Assembly (NCBI RefSeq): GCF_014196745.1
Contig: NZ_JACIEH010000001.1
Coordinates: forward strand, 1,364,001-1,428,000
Length of the DNA: 64,000 nt
Direction of reading: 5' to 3'
From: Sphingomonas kyeonggiensis
GTDB lineage: Bacteria > Pseudomonadota > Alphaproteobacteria > Sphingomonadales > Sphingomonadaceae
Position 1 is the first letter of the stretch. Every line of letters starts with the position of its first letter. Under the pieces are notes generated by a model, which did no database searches, was not told the origin of the DNA, and saw only the letters and a program-made list of their open reading frames with translations. Position numbers and translations under genes: made by a program. Positions 7,823 to 17,107 of this stretch are shown in pieces.

Positions 7823-10132
7823 CTAGGTCCGCAGGCGCTCGATCGCCTGGGCGAGCGCGACGTAGAGCTTGCCCATGTCCGAGGAGAGCAGGGTCACGCC
7901 CATCGGCGAGCCGTCCCGCAGGGCCAGGATTTGGCGGAGCATGGATTCGAAATCGTGGATGTAGCGGTTCACATTGTCGCGGAAATCGTCGTTATTTTCG
8001 TAGAGACGGTGGATTTCGCGCGTATCCGACGGATCCAGCAGGCGTACCGCACGGCGGGTGAAGACGCCGCGATCGCCCTTGAGATAGGCCGCCCAGGCGC
8101 TGTCGGTGACATCCGTCGAAAAGGCCTTGGTGATGTCGATCGAGGCCGAGTTGAGCGCTTCGATCAGCAGCGAGACCTTGCGCGCGAAATTGTCGCTGTC
8201 CGACTCCTCGCGCTCCTTGCGGCCCTCGGCGATCCGCGCCTCGACCTGGGACGTGGTGTCGGCGAGGCTGACCATCTGCTGGGTGAGCCGTTCGGAGGCG
8301 CGGGTCGCGGCGACCACGGCGGCCTCGGTCGTCTCGGCCAGGTCGGTGAGCTGGCGGCGGATCGAGGCATCGACCGCGCGGCGCAGCGCGTCGCCGGCGG
8401 CCTCTTCGATCGCACGCTCGGCATGCGGCACGATCGCGGCCAGCGTCTCACGGGCATGGTTGGCGGCGGCGCTGGAGGTCTCGCGGACGCTGAGCAGCGC
8501 CTCGACCAGCTGCGGCGCGGCGCTCTCGGCGAAGCGGCGGGTGGTGGCGATGGTCTCGTCGACGATCGCGCCCAGCTGCTCGGCCTGCTCGCCGCCGGTC
8601 GCCAGCGTCTCGAGCAGCGAGGCCTGGGTCTTGGCGAGCGTATCGCGCTGCTGGCCGACGACGTCCGCAATGGCTTCGATCGCGTCGTGCGTGCTCTCGG
8701 CAGCGGTGACCAGGGCGAGCAGCTCGGGCTTGGACGCGGCGACGACCTGGCGGCTCGCGGTGATACGCGAATCGAGCCGGGCCAGCGCCTCGGGCAGGGT
8801 CTCGTCGATCTCGCGCGCCGAGGCATCGAGCGCGGTCAGCAGCTCCTCGGAGGTGCCGATCACCTTGCGGGCGGTCTCGTCACCGACGGTGAGCGCGATC
8901 GTCATCGCCTCGACCGAGCCGTGCAGCGCGCTCATCGAGGCAGCGAGGTTGCGGGTACGCTCGGTGCCCGCGACATGGAGGTCGTCCATCGCGCGGTCGA
9001 GCCGGTCGACGCCGGTGGCCAGGCCTTCGAACAGCGTGTCACCACGGCCCTGTTCCTGGGCGAGGCGGGTGCCGATGCGGCCGATCGCTTCCTCGATCGC
9101 GGCCATGCGGGTGCCCATCGCCTCGATGCTGTCCCGCCCGGCGCGGTCGAGCGCGGCCTGGTTGGCGGAGAGCATGGCGAGGATCGCCTCGCCCTGGGTG
9201 GTGATGCCCTTGCGTGCCTCGTCCACGGCATGGGCGGCACGATCGAGCACGGCATCGACCTCGGTCGACATCTCGCCGGTGACTTGTTCGAGCCGGGCGC
9301 TGGCGGTCTCGCTGGTCGCCTCCATCCGGGCGATGTGCGCGGCGAGCCGGTCGGCGGCGCCGCCGGCGATCTGATCGGCTTCGCGACCGCGTTCGGACAG
9401 GGCGGACAGCTGGGTGTCGAGCGCGGCAGCGCGCTCGCTGGCGAGCAGGCCGGCGGCATCCACGCGATCGGAGAGCCCGCGCATCTCTTCGTGCGCCTTG
9501 GGCAGCGAGGAGAGCACGACCGAGACACGGTGCTCGGCATCGGCAGTCGCTTCGCTGAAATGGCGGGTGCTGGCGTCGATCGAGCGGGCATGCTGGGCGG
9601 CGCTGTTCGAGGCGCTTTCGAGCCGCTCCGAGGCGCGCTCGCCCATCGCGATCAGGATATTGGTCTGCTCGGCGAGCGAGGCGCGATTCTCCTCGATCTT
9701 GCGCGAGAGCGTGGCGACGACGCGCTCCAGGCTCGCGGCCTCGGCGCGCATCGCCCGGGCGGTGGCGCCGAAACGCTGCGCCTCGGCGCGGCTCGTGCGG
9801 AGCGCGAGGATGTAGAGGATGCCGATCAGGGCAGGGGGAACGCAGAGCGCGGCGATCAGCTCGACCAGCAGGACCGGCTCCATCGATCCGGCGAAGCTGC
9901 CGCGCAGCAGCCAGCCCATCGTGCCGAACCAGCCCAGCACGGCGAGGATGGCGAGGGCAGGGAGGATCCAGCCGGCGCCGCGGCGCGGGGCTTCCTCTTC
10001 GGCGTCCTCGTCATAGGCATAGGTCACCGGTTCCACCGCGACGGGCGCGGTGGTTTCGGACAGGAACAGCGGCTCCGCGTCTTCGTTCGCGGGCAGCGGC
10101 TCGGCAGGTTTTCCCCCAATCATGCCGTGCAT
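7823..10132 (-). CDS. Membrane-anchored long coiled-coil protein, function unknown
   Basis: This is a 769-residue protein. An acidic N-terminal cytoplasmic stretch (about 1-50) is followed by two membrane helices (about 54-76 and 86-108). The next 550 residues or so are almost continuous Ala/Glu/Arg-rich helix with regular hydrophobic spacing, resembling apolipoprotein or methyl-accepting coiled coils. A distinct globular C-terminus of about 120 residues contains the FARKVSLLIEAL and DFESMLRQILALRDGSPMGV segments. It is not a chemoreceptor: the conserved hairpin signalling tip is absent. It is divergent from the Hpt-like gene across 85 bases and is followed by the HEAT-like gene. I would expect a scaffold or polarity role, but that is inference. 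Confidence 0.72.
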   Translation of the reverse strand: MHGMIGGKPAEPLPANEDAEPLFLSETTAPVAVEPVTYAYDEDAEEEAPRRGAGWILPALAILAVLGWFGTMGWLLRGSFAGSMEPVLLVELIAALCVPPALIGILYILALRTSRAEAQRFGATARAMRAEAASLERVVATLSRKIEENRASLAEQTNILIAMGERASERLESASNSAAQHARSIDASTRHFSEATADAEHRVSVVLSSLPKAHEEMRGLSDRVDAAGLLASERAAALDTQLSALSERGREADQIAGGAADRLAAHIARMEATSETASARLEQVTGEMSTEVDAVLDRAAHAVDEARKGITTQGEAILAMLSANQAALDRAGRDSIEAMGTRMAAIEEAIGRIGTRLAQEQGRGDTLFEGLATGVDRLDRAMDDLHVAGTERTRNLAASMSALHGSVEAMTIALTVGDETARKVIGTSEELLTALDASAREIDETLPEALARLDSRITASRQVVAASKPELLALVTAAESTHDAIEAIADVVGQQRDTLAKTQASLLETLATGGEQAEQLGAIVDETIATTRRFAESAAPQLVEALLSVRETSSAAANHARETLAAIVPHAERAIEEAAGDALRRAVDASIRRQLTDLAETTEAAVVAATRASERLTQQMVSLADTTSQVEARIAEGRKEREESDSDNFARKVSLLIEALNSASIDITKAFSTDVTDSAWAAYLKGDRGVFTRRAVRLLDPSDTREIHRLYENNDDFRDNVNRYIHDFESMLRQILALRDGSPMGVTLLSSDMGKLYVALAQAIERLRT

Positions 10133-10217
10133 TTACCACATTTTGCCGTCGCACCAACATTTGCGCGACCTGGAGTTGGAAACGCGGCGTTAACGGTGCG
10201 CGGGTTAGGGTCTTCGA

Positions 10218-10511
10218 ATGGCGTACGATCCCGGTGCAATCGATGCGACGCTGGCGGCGGCGGTGGGTGACGAACCCGCGCTGATCGCCGAGCTGCGCGA
10301 GGCGTTTCTCGAAAGCGTGCAACGTTGCATCGAGGCGATGAAATCCGCCGACAATCCGGATGGCTGGGCCGCCGCGGCGCTACGCCTCAAGGGCCTTTCC
10401 GCCAGCTTCGGTGCGATCCGGCTGATGGCGCTGGCCAACGAGGCCGCCAATGGACAGGCGCATGACGGTGCGATACTCCGTCGTCTCCATCGGGCAGTCG
10501 ACCGGCTCTAA
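10218..10511 (+). CDS. Hpt-domain-like protein lacking the phospho-accepting histidine
   Basis: This 97-residue all-helical protein matches the histidine phosphotransfer (Hpt) fold around residues 50-75. The canonical motif is H-x-L-K-G-S-x-x-x-x-G-A. Here it reads LRLKGLSASFGA, with leucine (codon CTA) at position 55 where the histidine should be. It therefore cannot act as a classical phosphorelay intermediate and may be a pseudo-phosphotransferase or inhibitor of a response regulator or kinase. It is divergent from the coiled-coil gene and sits just before a secreted protein gene. Confidence 0.72.
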   Translation: MAYDPGAIDATLAAAVGDEPALIAELREAFLESVQRCIEAMKSADNPDGWAAAALRLKGLSASFGAIRLMALANEAANGQAHDGAILRRLHRAVDRL

Positions 10512-10558
10512 AGAAACCGGCGCATGCGGAGTCCCGATCCAACAAGGGATCGAACTGC

Positions 10559-11422
10559 ATGCGCACGCGCCTTCGCCTGACTTCGCTTATTCTGTTCTCC
10601 GCCTTTGGGGTGTCGTTGGCGCACGCCCAGGAGGCAGCCAAACCCGCGCCGGCGCAGGACGGCAGCATCGTCGTCACCGGCCAGGGGCTCAAGCCGATCA
10701 AGCGCGCCCAGCGCTATATCCGCCAGGTGCTGGATGTGGACGATGGCCAGCTCTCCCGCTTCATCGAGCCGGTCTGCCCCGAGGTGATCGGCCTGCCCGA
10801 TCGCTTCAAGGCGCCGATCGAGAACCGTTTCCGCATCGTCGCCGGGGCCGCATCGGTCCGCCTGGCGCCGGAGACGTGCAAGTCCAACCTGATGATCGTG
10901 TTCGCCGATAACGCCGATGCGCTGATCGAGACGATGCGCACGCGGCGCAATCCGGTGTTCGCCAATCTGGACGAAGGCGCGTTGCAGGACGCGTTCAAGG
11001 CGGGGCCGATCCATGCCTGGCGCCTGGTCGTGACGCGCGACGAGGCGGGCAACATGACCAATTCGGGCACCGACACGGACCCCGACAATCCGCCGGTGAT
11101 GGAAGGCGATACCCAGGCGATCACGATCAACGCCGTAGTGGTGATGGATCGCAAGGTCGCATTGGGCAAGTCGGTGCGCCAGCTCGCCGATTATGTGGTG
11201 ATGCGGACGCTGGTGGGCGCGCGGCCGCCGGCGAAGGGATCGATCGCGGCCCCTTCGATCCTCTCCCTGTTCGATCCCGCGGTGACGCCGGTGCCGGGCG
11301 AGATCACCGACATGGACATCGGGCTGCTCGCCGGCCTCTACAAGCTGCGCAATCCGTACGAACAGGGCGGGGACCAAGCCTGGCGGATCTCGCGGGGCAT
11401 GGCTTCGGGGAAGCAGCGGTAA
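10559..11422 (+). CDS. Secreted/periplasmic protein of unknown function
   Basis: This 287-residue protein has an N-terminal signal peptide (basic start, hydrophobic core, cleavage after AHAQ at about residue 24). The mature protein begins with an Ala/Pro linker and a SIVVTGQ segment like the plug-domain start of sphingomonad TonB receptors, but no receptor barrel follows. Two cysteines (in PVCPEV and ETCKSN) could form a disulfide. The C-terminal MDIGLLAGLYKLRNPYEQGG segment is striking but I do not recognise it. It ends just before a convergent hairpin. Confidence 0.65.
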   Translation: MRTRLRLTSLILFSAFGVSLAHAQEAAKPAPAQDGSIVVTGQGLKPIKRAQRYIRQVLDVDDGQLSRFIEPVCPEVIGLPDRFKAPIENRFRIVAGAASVRLAPETCKSNLMIVFADNADALIETMRTRRNPVFANLDEGALQDAFKAGPIHAWRLVVTRDEAGNMTNSGTDTDPDNPPVMEGDTQAITINAVVVMDRKVALGKSVRQLADYVVMRTLVGARPPAKGSIAAPSILSLFDPAVTPVPGEITDMDIGLLAGLYKLRNPYEQGGDQAWRISRGMASGKQR

Positions 11423-11433
11423 GTGCGATTTGA

Positions 11434-11463
11434 ATAATCCTCTCCCTCCGGGGGAGGACTTAT
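11434..11463. terminator. Bidirectional hairpin between convergent genes
   Basis: The stem TCCTC(T)CCC / GGGGGAGGA at 11438-11458 is flanked by AATAA on one side and TTATT on the other. It therefore offers an A-rich or T-rich edge to transcription from both sides. It separates the secreted-protein gene (plus) from the VWA gene (minus), ending at 11464. Confidence 0.6.
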
Positions 11464-12642
11464 TCACCGCTTGCGGCTGAGCTCGCGCATCGCTTCGTCG
11501 AGGCCGGCCAGGGTTAGCGGGTACATGCGGTCGCCCATCAGCTCGCGCAGGATCTTCACCGACTGGGTATAGCCCCATTGCTCGCGCGGGATCGGATTGA
11601 GCCACACCGCGGCGGGATAGGTATTGAGGGCGCGCTGCATCCACGCGACGCCCGCCTCCTCGTTGAAATGCTCGACCGAGCCGCCCGGATGGGTGATCTC
11701 ATAGGCGCTCATCGAGGCGTCGCCGACGAAGACCAGCTTATAGTCGTGGCCGTATTTGTGGAGGATGTCCCAGGTGGGGGTGCGCTCCTGGAAGCGGCGG
11801 CGATTGTCCTTCCATACGCCTTCGTACAGGCAGTTGTGGAAATAGAAGAATTCCAGGTTCTTGAACTCGCTGGTCGCCGCCGAGAACAGCTCCTCGCAGA
11901 GCTTGATGAACGGATCCATCGAGCCGCCGACATCGAGGAAGAGCAGCAATTTCACGGCATTGTGCCGTTCGGGGCGCATATGGACGTCGAGCCAGCCCTG
12001 CTTCGCGGTGCCCTCGATCGTCGCGTCGATGTCGAGCTCGTCGGCGGCGCCTTCGCGGGCGAAGCGGCGCAGGCGGCGGAGCGCGACCTTGATGTTGCGG
12101 GTGCCGAGCTCGCGGGTGCTGTCCAGGTTGCGGAACTCGCGCTGGTCCCAGACCTTGATCGCGCGCTTGTGCTTGCCCTCGCCGCCGATGCGAACGCCCT
12201 CGGGATTGTAGCCGCCGTTACCATAAGGCGAGGTGCCGCCGGTGCCGATCCACTTGCTGCCGCCCTCATGGCGCGCATGCTGCTCCTCGAGCCGCTTCTT
12301 GAGCGTCTCCATGATCTCTTCCCAGGAGCCGAGCGACTGGATCTTGGCCATCTCCTCGGGGCTGAGATATTTCTCGGCGATCGCGCGTAGCCACTCCTCG
12401 GGGAGTTCGGCGGGGGCGACGCCGTAGCTGGTGGCGATGCCCTTGAAGACCTTGGCGAAGACCTGGTCGAACCGGTCGAGCAGCCCCTCGTCCTTCACGA
12501 AGGTGGCGCGGGCAAGATAGTAGAAGGCTTCGGGCGTGTGCTCGATCACGTCGCGGTCGAGCGCCTCGAGCAGGATCAGATGCTCCTTCAGGCTGGCGGG
12601 GATGCCGGCGGCGCGCAGCTCGTCGAGGAAGGAGAGGAACAT
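11464..12642 (-). CDS. VWA domain protein (CoxE/MoxR-associated type)
   Basis: This 392-residue protein carries a C-terminal von Willebrand factor A domain. The metal-ion site is FLDVGGSMD at about residues 236-243, a glycine variant of the usual DxSxS. Later VFVGDASMSAYEI supplies the second loop. The N-terminal 220 residues are helical and charged, with a Gly-rich segment at about 127-157. Such proteins act as partners of MoxR-type AAA+ ATPases in activating or inserting cofactors into target enzymes. A MoxR ATPase lies upstream on the same strand (15257-16108), separated by three other genes. The start at 12642 is preferred; an upstream in-frame start would run into the glycosyltransferase gene. 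Confidence 0.85.
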   Translation of the reverse strand: MFLSFLDELRAAGIPASLKEHLILLEALDRDVIEHTPEAFYYLARATFVKDEGLLDRFDQVFAKVFKGIATSYGVAPAELPEEWLRAIAEKYLSPEEMAKIQSLGSWEEIMETLKKRLEEQHARHEGGSKWIGTGGTSPYGNGGYNPEGVRIGGEGKHKRAIKVWDQREFRNLDSTRELGTRNIKVALRRLRRFAREGAADELDIDATIEGTAKQGWLDVHMRPERHNAVKLLLFLDVGGSMDPFIKLCEELFSAATSEFKNLEFFYFHNCLYEGVWKDNRRRFQERTPTWDILHKYGHDYKLVFVGDASMSAYEITHPGGSVEHFNEEAGVAWMQRALNTYPAAVWLNPIPREQWGYTQSVKILRELMGDRMYPLTLAGLDEAMRELSRKR

Positions 12643-12652
12643 GGCACCCCTT

Positions 12653-14050
12653 TTAGGGCTGGAGCGCGTACAGCGTCCAGTGGCTGCCGGAGAGGCCATG
12701 GGACCGGGCGGCGGCGACCGGGCGATAGAGGCGGCCGCAGCGGCGCGAGGCGGCGGGGAAGGCCTCGCCGTCGTTCCGGTCGAGGAACAGGAAGGGCGCG
12801 GGGCCGCAGGGTTTCTCGACGATGACGAGGGGATAGCCCTGCTCGGCGGCGGCGACCTGCAGGATCGCCTTGCCGGTGGGGCGGTCGAGGATCACCCGGG
12901 TGCCACCGGGTGCCCGCGCCGCCATCGCCCGGATTGCGCCGCCGGGATCGCCGCGCCGCGCATGGATGATGCGAGCATCCTCGACTAGGCCGCCGACCAG
13001 GATCGCCGCCAGCGCAGCACCGGCCAGCCAGCGCCGCCAGCCCCGGACGGGCAGGGCGACCGCGATCATCTCGCCCAGCATCAACAGCAGCGGGATGCAG
13101 GCGATGAGATAGTAGCGCGGAAATCCGGTGTTGCCTGCATGGATCAAGGCCAGTGCCAGCGGGAAGGCGAGGATCGCGAGCCCGTTGAACCAGGGGCGCC
13201 CTACGCCCAGGGCCGGGGCGAGCAACACCAGCGCCAGCACCAGGGCGAGCCACCAGGGGGAGGTCACCGGCCAGCCGACCGCGCTGCCGAAACCGAGCGC
13301 AAGGGCGTGGAGGAAGGGCGACCAGGCAAAGGGGTCGTAGCGGCCGAACTGGAAGCCGGTGAGGCTCGCGGCCGCGGCGCCGAGGACGATCGCGAAGACC
13401 AGCGCGAGTGCCAGGATCGAGGGCCAGAGCAGGGCGAGGCTCTGCTTCAGCGCCGTGGCGAAGCCCTCCCGCTGCCAGAGCGCGAGGCCGATCCAGCCGG
13501 CCAGCGCGCAGAAGCCGAACAGGATGGTGAGCTGCGACAGCGCGCCCAGGAAGAAGCAGAGCGCCAGTGCGGTCGCCGGGCTGCGCTCGGCTTCGCCGGC
13601 GAGCCAGCGATCGGTGAGCAGGATGGCGATCAGGAAGGCCAGGGCCATCGGCGCATAGCCGCGGGCCTCCGATCCCAGCGTCACCAGCATCGGCGAGACG
13701 GCGAACAGCGCCGCGGTCACCAGCCCGACCAGGGCGCCGCGCCTCCAGCCGATCAGCCCGGCAACGAGGATGCAGGCCGTACCGGCGAGGATCGCCGGCG
13801 CGCGGGCAAGCAGCGGGTCGGCACCCGGCCCCACCAGCTGGAGCCATAGCGAGTTGAGATGGTGGTTGTTGTCGTGATTGATCTGGACGAACACGCCGAT
13901 CGGCGTGCCGGCCTCGTGCGCGAGCACCGCGGACCAGGCCTCGTCGAGCCACAGCGCGCCATGGGCAGCGGCGATGCGCAGTGCCAGCCCGAACAGGATG
14001 ATTGCAGCGAATAGCCATTGGCCGCGCCGCCGCGCAGTATCTGCCCCCAT
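12653..14050 (-). CDS. GT-C fold glycosyltransferase / membrane protein
   Basis: This 465-residue polytopic protein has about 11-12 membrane helices. The first extracytoplasmic loop carries LWLDEAWS, the acidic motif of GT-C (family 39/83-like) transferases that use polyprenyl-phosphate sugars. The loop also has QINHDNNHHLNSLW, a His/Asn-rich segment near the presumed active site. The C-terminal 110 residues form a soluble periplasmic domain. It lies 10 bases before the VWA gene and 37 bases after the CHAP gene. Substrate and acceptor are unknown. Confidence 0.78.
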   Translation of the reverse strand: MGADTARRRGQWLFAAIILFGLALRIAAAHGALWLDEAWSAVLAHEAGTPIGVFVQINHDNNHHLNSLWLQLVGPGADPLLARAPAILAGTACILVAGLIGWRRGALVGLVTAALFAVSPMLVTLGSEARGYAPMALAFLIAILLTDRWLAGEAERSPATALALCFFLGALSQLTILFGFCALAGWIGLALWQREGFATALKQSLALLWPSILALALVFAIVLGAAAASLTGFQFGRYDPFAWSPFLHALALGFGSAVGWPVTSPWWLALVLALVLLAPALGVGRPWFNGLAILAFPLALALIHAGNTGFPRYYLIACIPLLLMLGEMIAVALPVRGWRRWLAGAALAAILVGGLVEDARIIHARRGDPGGAIRAMAARAPGGTRVILDRPTGKAILQVAAAEQGYPLVIVEKPCGPAPFLFLDRNDGEAFPAASRRCGRLYRPVAAARSHGLSGSHWTLYALQP

Positions 14051-14087
14051 GTGCCCTTCATGCGGCAGCGCAGGATCGGCGGCAAGC

Positions 14088-14666
14088 TTAGCGGGCGGCG
14101 TAGGCGTCGATCAGCGAGCCAACATAGTCGGGCTGGCGGGCGGTCAGCTCGGCCGAAGGGCGTGCCTTGCGCAGGGTGGCGGGGGCGTTGCGATCCGGCG
14201 TGCCGTAGATGAAGCCGTGCGCGGGGTAGATCGAGCTGCCCAGGCCGTTCCGGTCGCGGTACCAGACCTTGACCAGGCTCCAGTCGCCGCGCTCGGAGAC
14301 GTCGAACAGGGTGACGTCCTGCTCGGCATGGCCGCGCTCGCCGTTGAGGCGCGACCAGTTGGCGTGGGTGATCATCAGCACGCGCTTCTCGACGATGCGG
14401 CTGACCACCGCGACATGGCCGAGCGGCAGGCGTGCGCTCTTGGAGAAGGCGAGGACGGCGCCGATACGGGGCACGTTGCCGCGCTGGTAGCGGCCATCGG
14501 CCTGGCCCCACCAGGTCCAGGCATCGCCATAGATCTGGATGCCCGAGGCCGCGCGGGCGAAGGGCACGCACTCGCCGACATATTCGAGAAGGGATTGTGC
14601 GCCGGCAGGCGCCGCGGCGGACAACGCGGCGGCAAGCAGCACGGAGAACGCAACACGCTTACGCAT
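14088..14666 (-). CDS. Secreted CHAP-domain peptidase/amidase
   Basis: This 192-residue protein has a signal peptide (MRKR start, cleavage after AGAQ at about residue 24) and a CHAP (NlpC/P60-like) domain. The likely catalytic pair is C33 in YVGECVPFARA and H84 in LPLGHVAVV. Such enzymes cut peptidoglycan stem peptides or amide bonds in the periplasm. The chosen ATG at 14666 gives a complete signal peptide; an earlier in-frame start adds residues ahead of it. It is co-directional with the glycosyltransferase gene. Confidence 0.85.
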   Translation of the reverse strand: MRKRVAFSVLLAAALSAAAPAGAQSLLEYVGECVPFARAASGIQIYGDAWTWWGQADGRYQRGNVPRIGAVLAFSKSARLPLGHVAVVSRIVEKRVLMITHANWSRLNGERGHAEQDVTLFDVSERGDWSLVKVWYRDRNGLGSSIYPAHGFIYGTPDRNAPATLRKARPSAELTARQPDYVGSLIDAYAAR

Positions 14667-14740
14667 ACTCGGGACCCATACAAGGTCCCCCCCAAGCACT
14701 GCGTATCCAGAGCTGGTTTAGAAGGAGTTAACCGCGAATC

Positions 14741-14850
14741 TCCCGCTCTCCCTGGGAGTGGGAAGGGTGAGGGTGGTATTCCCTCTCGACCCTCACCCTT
14801 CCGCCGACTTCGCCGGCTCGCTCCCTCTCCCAATGGGAGAGGGATTAGTG
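14741..14850. repeat. Composite dispersed repeat with two strong hairpins
   Basis: A perfect 14-base inverted repeat (arms at 14761-14774 and 14789-14802, beginning GGAAGGGTGAGGGT) is followed by a 10-base stem with an AAT loop at 14822-14844 (TCCCTCTCCC arms). The left edge has a degenerate CTCTCCCTGGGAG hairpin. The layout resembles repeats scattered through sphingomonad genomes. Its right part supplies the last codons of the GFA gene (stop at 14793-14795). Confidence 0.7.
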
Positions 14851-15256
14851 GGTGCCGGCGGCTGCCGGGGGAAGGTCTCGAGCGCGGGATCGATATACGC
14901 CCAGCTGGGAGCGTCGTCGGTCCAGATCGCGACGGTGGGGGTGAGGTCCTTCGCGTCGTCGAGGAAGCCCAGGCGCAGCGTGCGGAATTGCGGGCGGGCC
15001 GAGGACTGGCCCATAACCGGGGTGCCGCAGGCGCCGCAGAAGCTCTGGGTGAGCGTGTTGCCGCTGGCGGCGACATAGCTGGCGGTGGTCAGCGTGCCGC
15101 TCAGCTCGAGATCGTCGGTCGCGAACATCGCGTTGGTGGTGGGGGAGCCGGCGGCCATGCGCTGGCACTGGCGGCACCAGCACTGGCGCACCGCGACGGG
15201 CTCGCCTGCGATCGTCGCGGTGACCGCCCCGCAGGCGCAGCTTCCGCTGTAGGGCA

Positions 15257-15257
<1 letters not shown>
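14793..15257 (-). CDS. GFA family protein (glutathione-dependent formaldehyde-activating-like)
   Basis: This protein of 154 residues has the zinc-binding cysteine pattern of the GFA/CENP-V fold: CACG near the N-terminus, CWCRQC at about residues 26-31 and CGACG at about 74-78. Most members are not proven glutathione-formaldehyde enzymes, so the function is open. Its ATG overlaps the MoxR stop by one base (TGATG), so it is translationally coupled to that gene. The last 17 or so residues (from about NPSPIGRG to the stop) are encoded by a dispersed repeat and probably replace the original C-terminus. Confidence 0.85.
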
Positions 15258-16108
<851 letters not shown>

Positions 16109-16151
16109 GACGTATTCGTAAAGGGCGGCGGGGCGGGGAGGCAAGCCTTCT

Positions 16152-16179
16152 CGTCATTCCGGCCTTCGCCGGGATGACG
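16152..16179. repeat. REP-like 28-bp palindrome, single copy
   Basis: Same 12-base arms as at 6637-6664 with one substitution (CGTCATTCCGGC) and a CTTC loop. It lies between two co-directional genes and has no T-run. Confidence 0.8.
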
Positions 16180-16184
16180 GCTTG

Positions 16185-16850
16185 TTACTGCTTGTCGCGG
16201 GCCGAGGCGCGGGCCTCGAGCAGGTCCCACAGGCCACGATGCTGGGCGAAGAGCTGCTGCGCGCCGAACAGCATGGCACGCTCCAGCGTGCTTTCGCGGA
16301 CCAGCGTGTCGACCACCGTCACCGTTTCCTCGGCGAGCGGCAGCTGCGAGGACGGGGACGCGAGGCCGAGTCGCTCGGCAGCGGCGTCCAGCGACTCGCG
16401 GATCACCGCCCAGTCCATCGCCAGCGCGATCGCCGCGCCGGTGGCGCAGCCGGCACGGTCCGACTGGGCGAGCATGTCGATGGCATGGCGCTGCGCGGCG
16501 GTGGCGGCTTCGCTCTCGGCATGGCCCGGCGTGCTGGGCAGCGGGCCGGCGGCCGCGACGATACGGACGAGATAGGCGCGCTCGATCACGAAGGCGTCGG
16601 CCGCGGCCTCCAGCCAGTCGCGCTCGATGCCGAGCCGGGCATGGCCCAGCGCATGATCGATCACGCCGGGATGGCGGCCGTGCAGCAGGCAGATGTGGTG
16701 CACCGCGTCCGACAGGTCGCGCAGCGGCTCCTCGTTGCGGGCGAGGCGCTGGAGATAAGGATGATTGGCGCTGCCATCGGACGCGATGAGCGCCCCCATG
16801 GAGCCCCAGGCACCGCCCAATCGCGCAACTTGTACGGAATCAAACGGCAT
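16185..16850 (-). CDS. Conserved helical protein of unknown function
   Basis: This 221-residue, mostly helical cytoplasmic protein has no membrane segment. A noticeable segment is LHGRHPGVIDHA near residues 55-70, followed by Ala-rich helices. I recognise it only as a type seen in sphingomonads and cannot assign a domain. I use the ATG at 16850 (MPFDSVQVA), preceded by a G-rich stretch; an in-frame start four codons earlier is equally open. A REP palindrome separates it from moxR. Confidence 0.6.
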   Translation of the reverse strand: MPFDSVQVARLGGAWGSMGALIASDGSANHPYLQRLARNEEPLRDLSDAVHHICLLHGRHPGVIDHALGHARLGIERDWLEAAADAFVIERAYLVRIVAAAGPLPSTPGHAESEAATAAQRHAIDMLAQSDRAGCATGAAIALAMDWAVIRESLDAAAERLGLASPSSQLPLAEETVTVVDTLVRESTLERAMLFGAQQLFAQHRGLWDLLEARASARDKQ

Positions 16851-17107
16851 AAGCCCCCACATCCTCCTACCGGCCCCATGCCGGTGGGCAGGTCTTGCAA
16901 TCCGGGGATATACCGAAGCACGTAAAGACGCGGTGAACGTGGAATTTACTGTGGATAAACCACATGTTCCCGCGGCGTTCCGGGCAGAAGATCGAAACGC
17001 CCCGGAAACAAGTTCCGGAGCGCATCGATAGTATTGGCAAATATTCCGACAGTTGTGCGTGCGCCGCCCGATGCGTCCGTCGGCGCGCTACGCTCAGGGG
17101 CGACCGA

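Noticed and set aside
7769..10270. An 833-codon open frame on the plus strand
   Set aside because: It is antisense to the coiled-coil gene, whose protein has clear membrane helices and heptad character. The plus-strand product is Arg/Gly/Asp-rich without a domain, as expected from high-GC shadow frames.
10655..10690. A TonB-dependent receptor, because of the SIVVTGQ segment after the signal peptide
   Set aside because: The protein is only 287 residues and has no plug or barrel beyond that short match.
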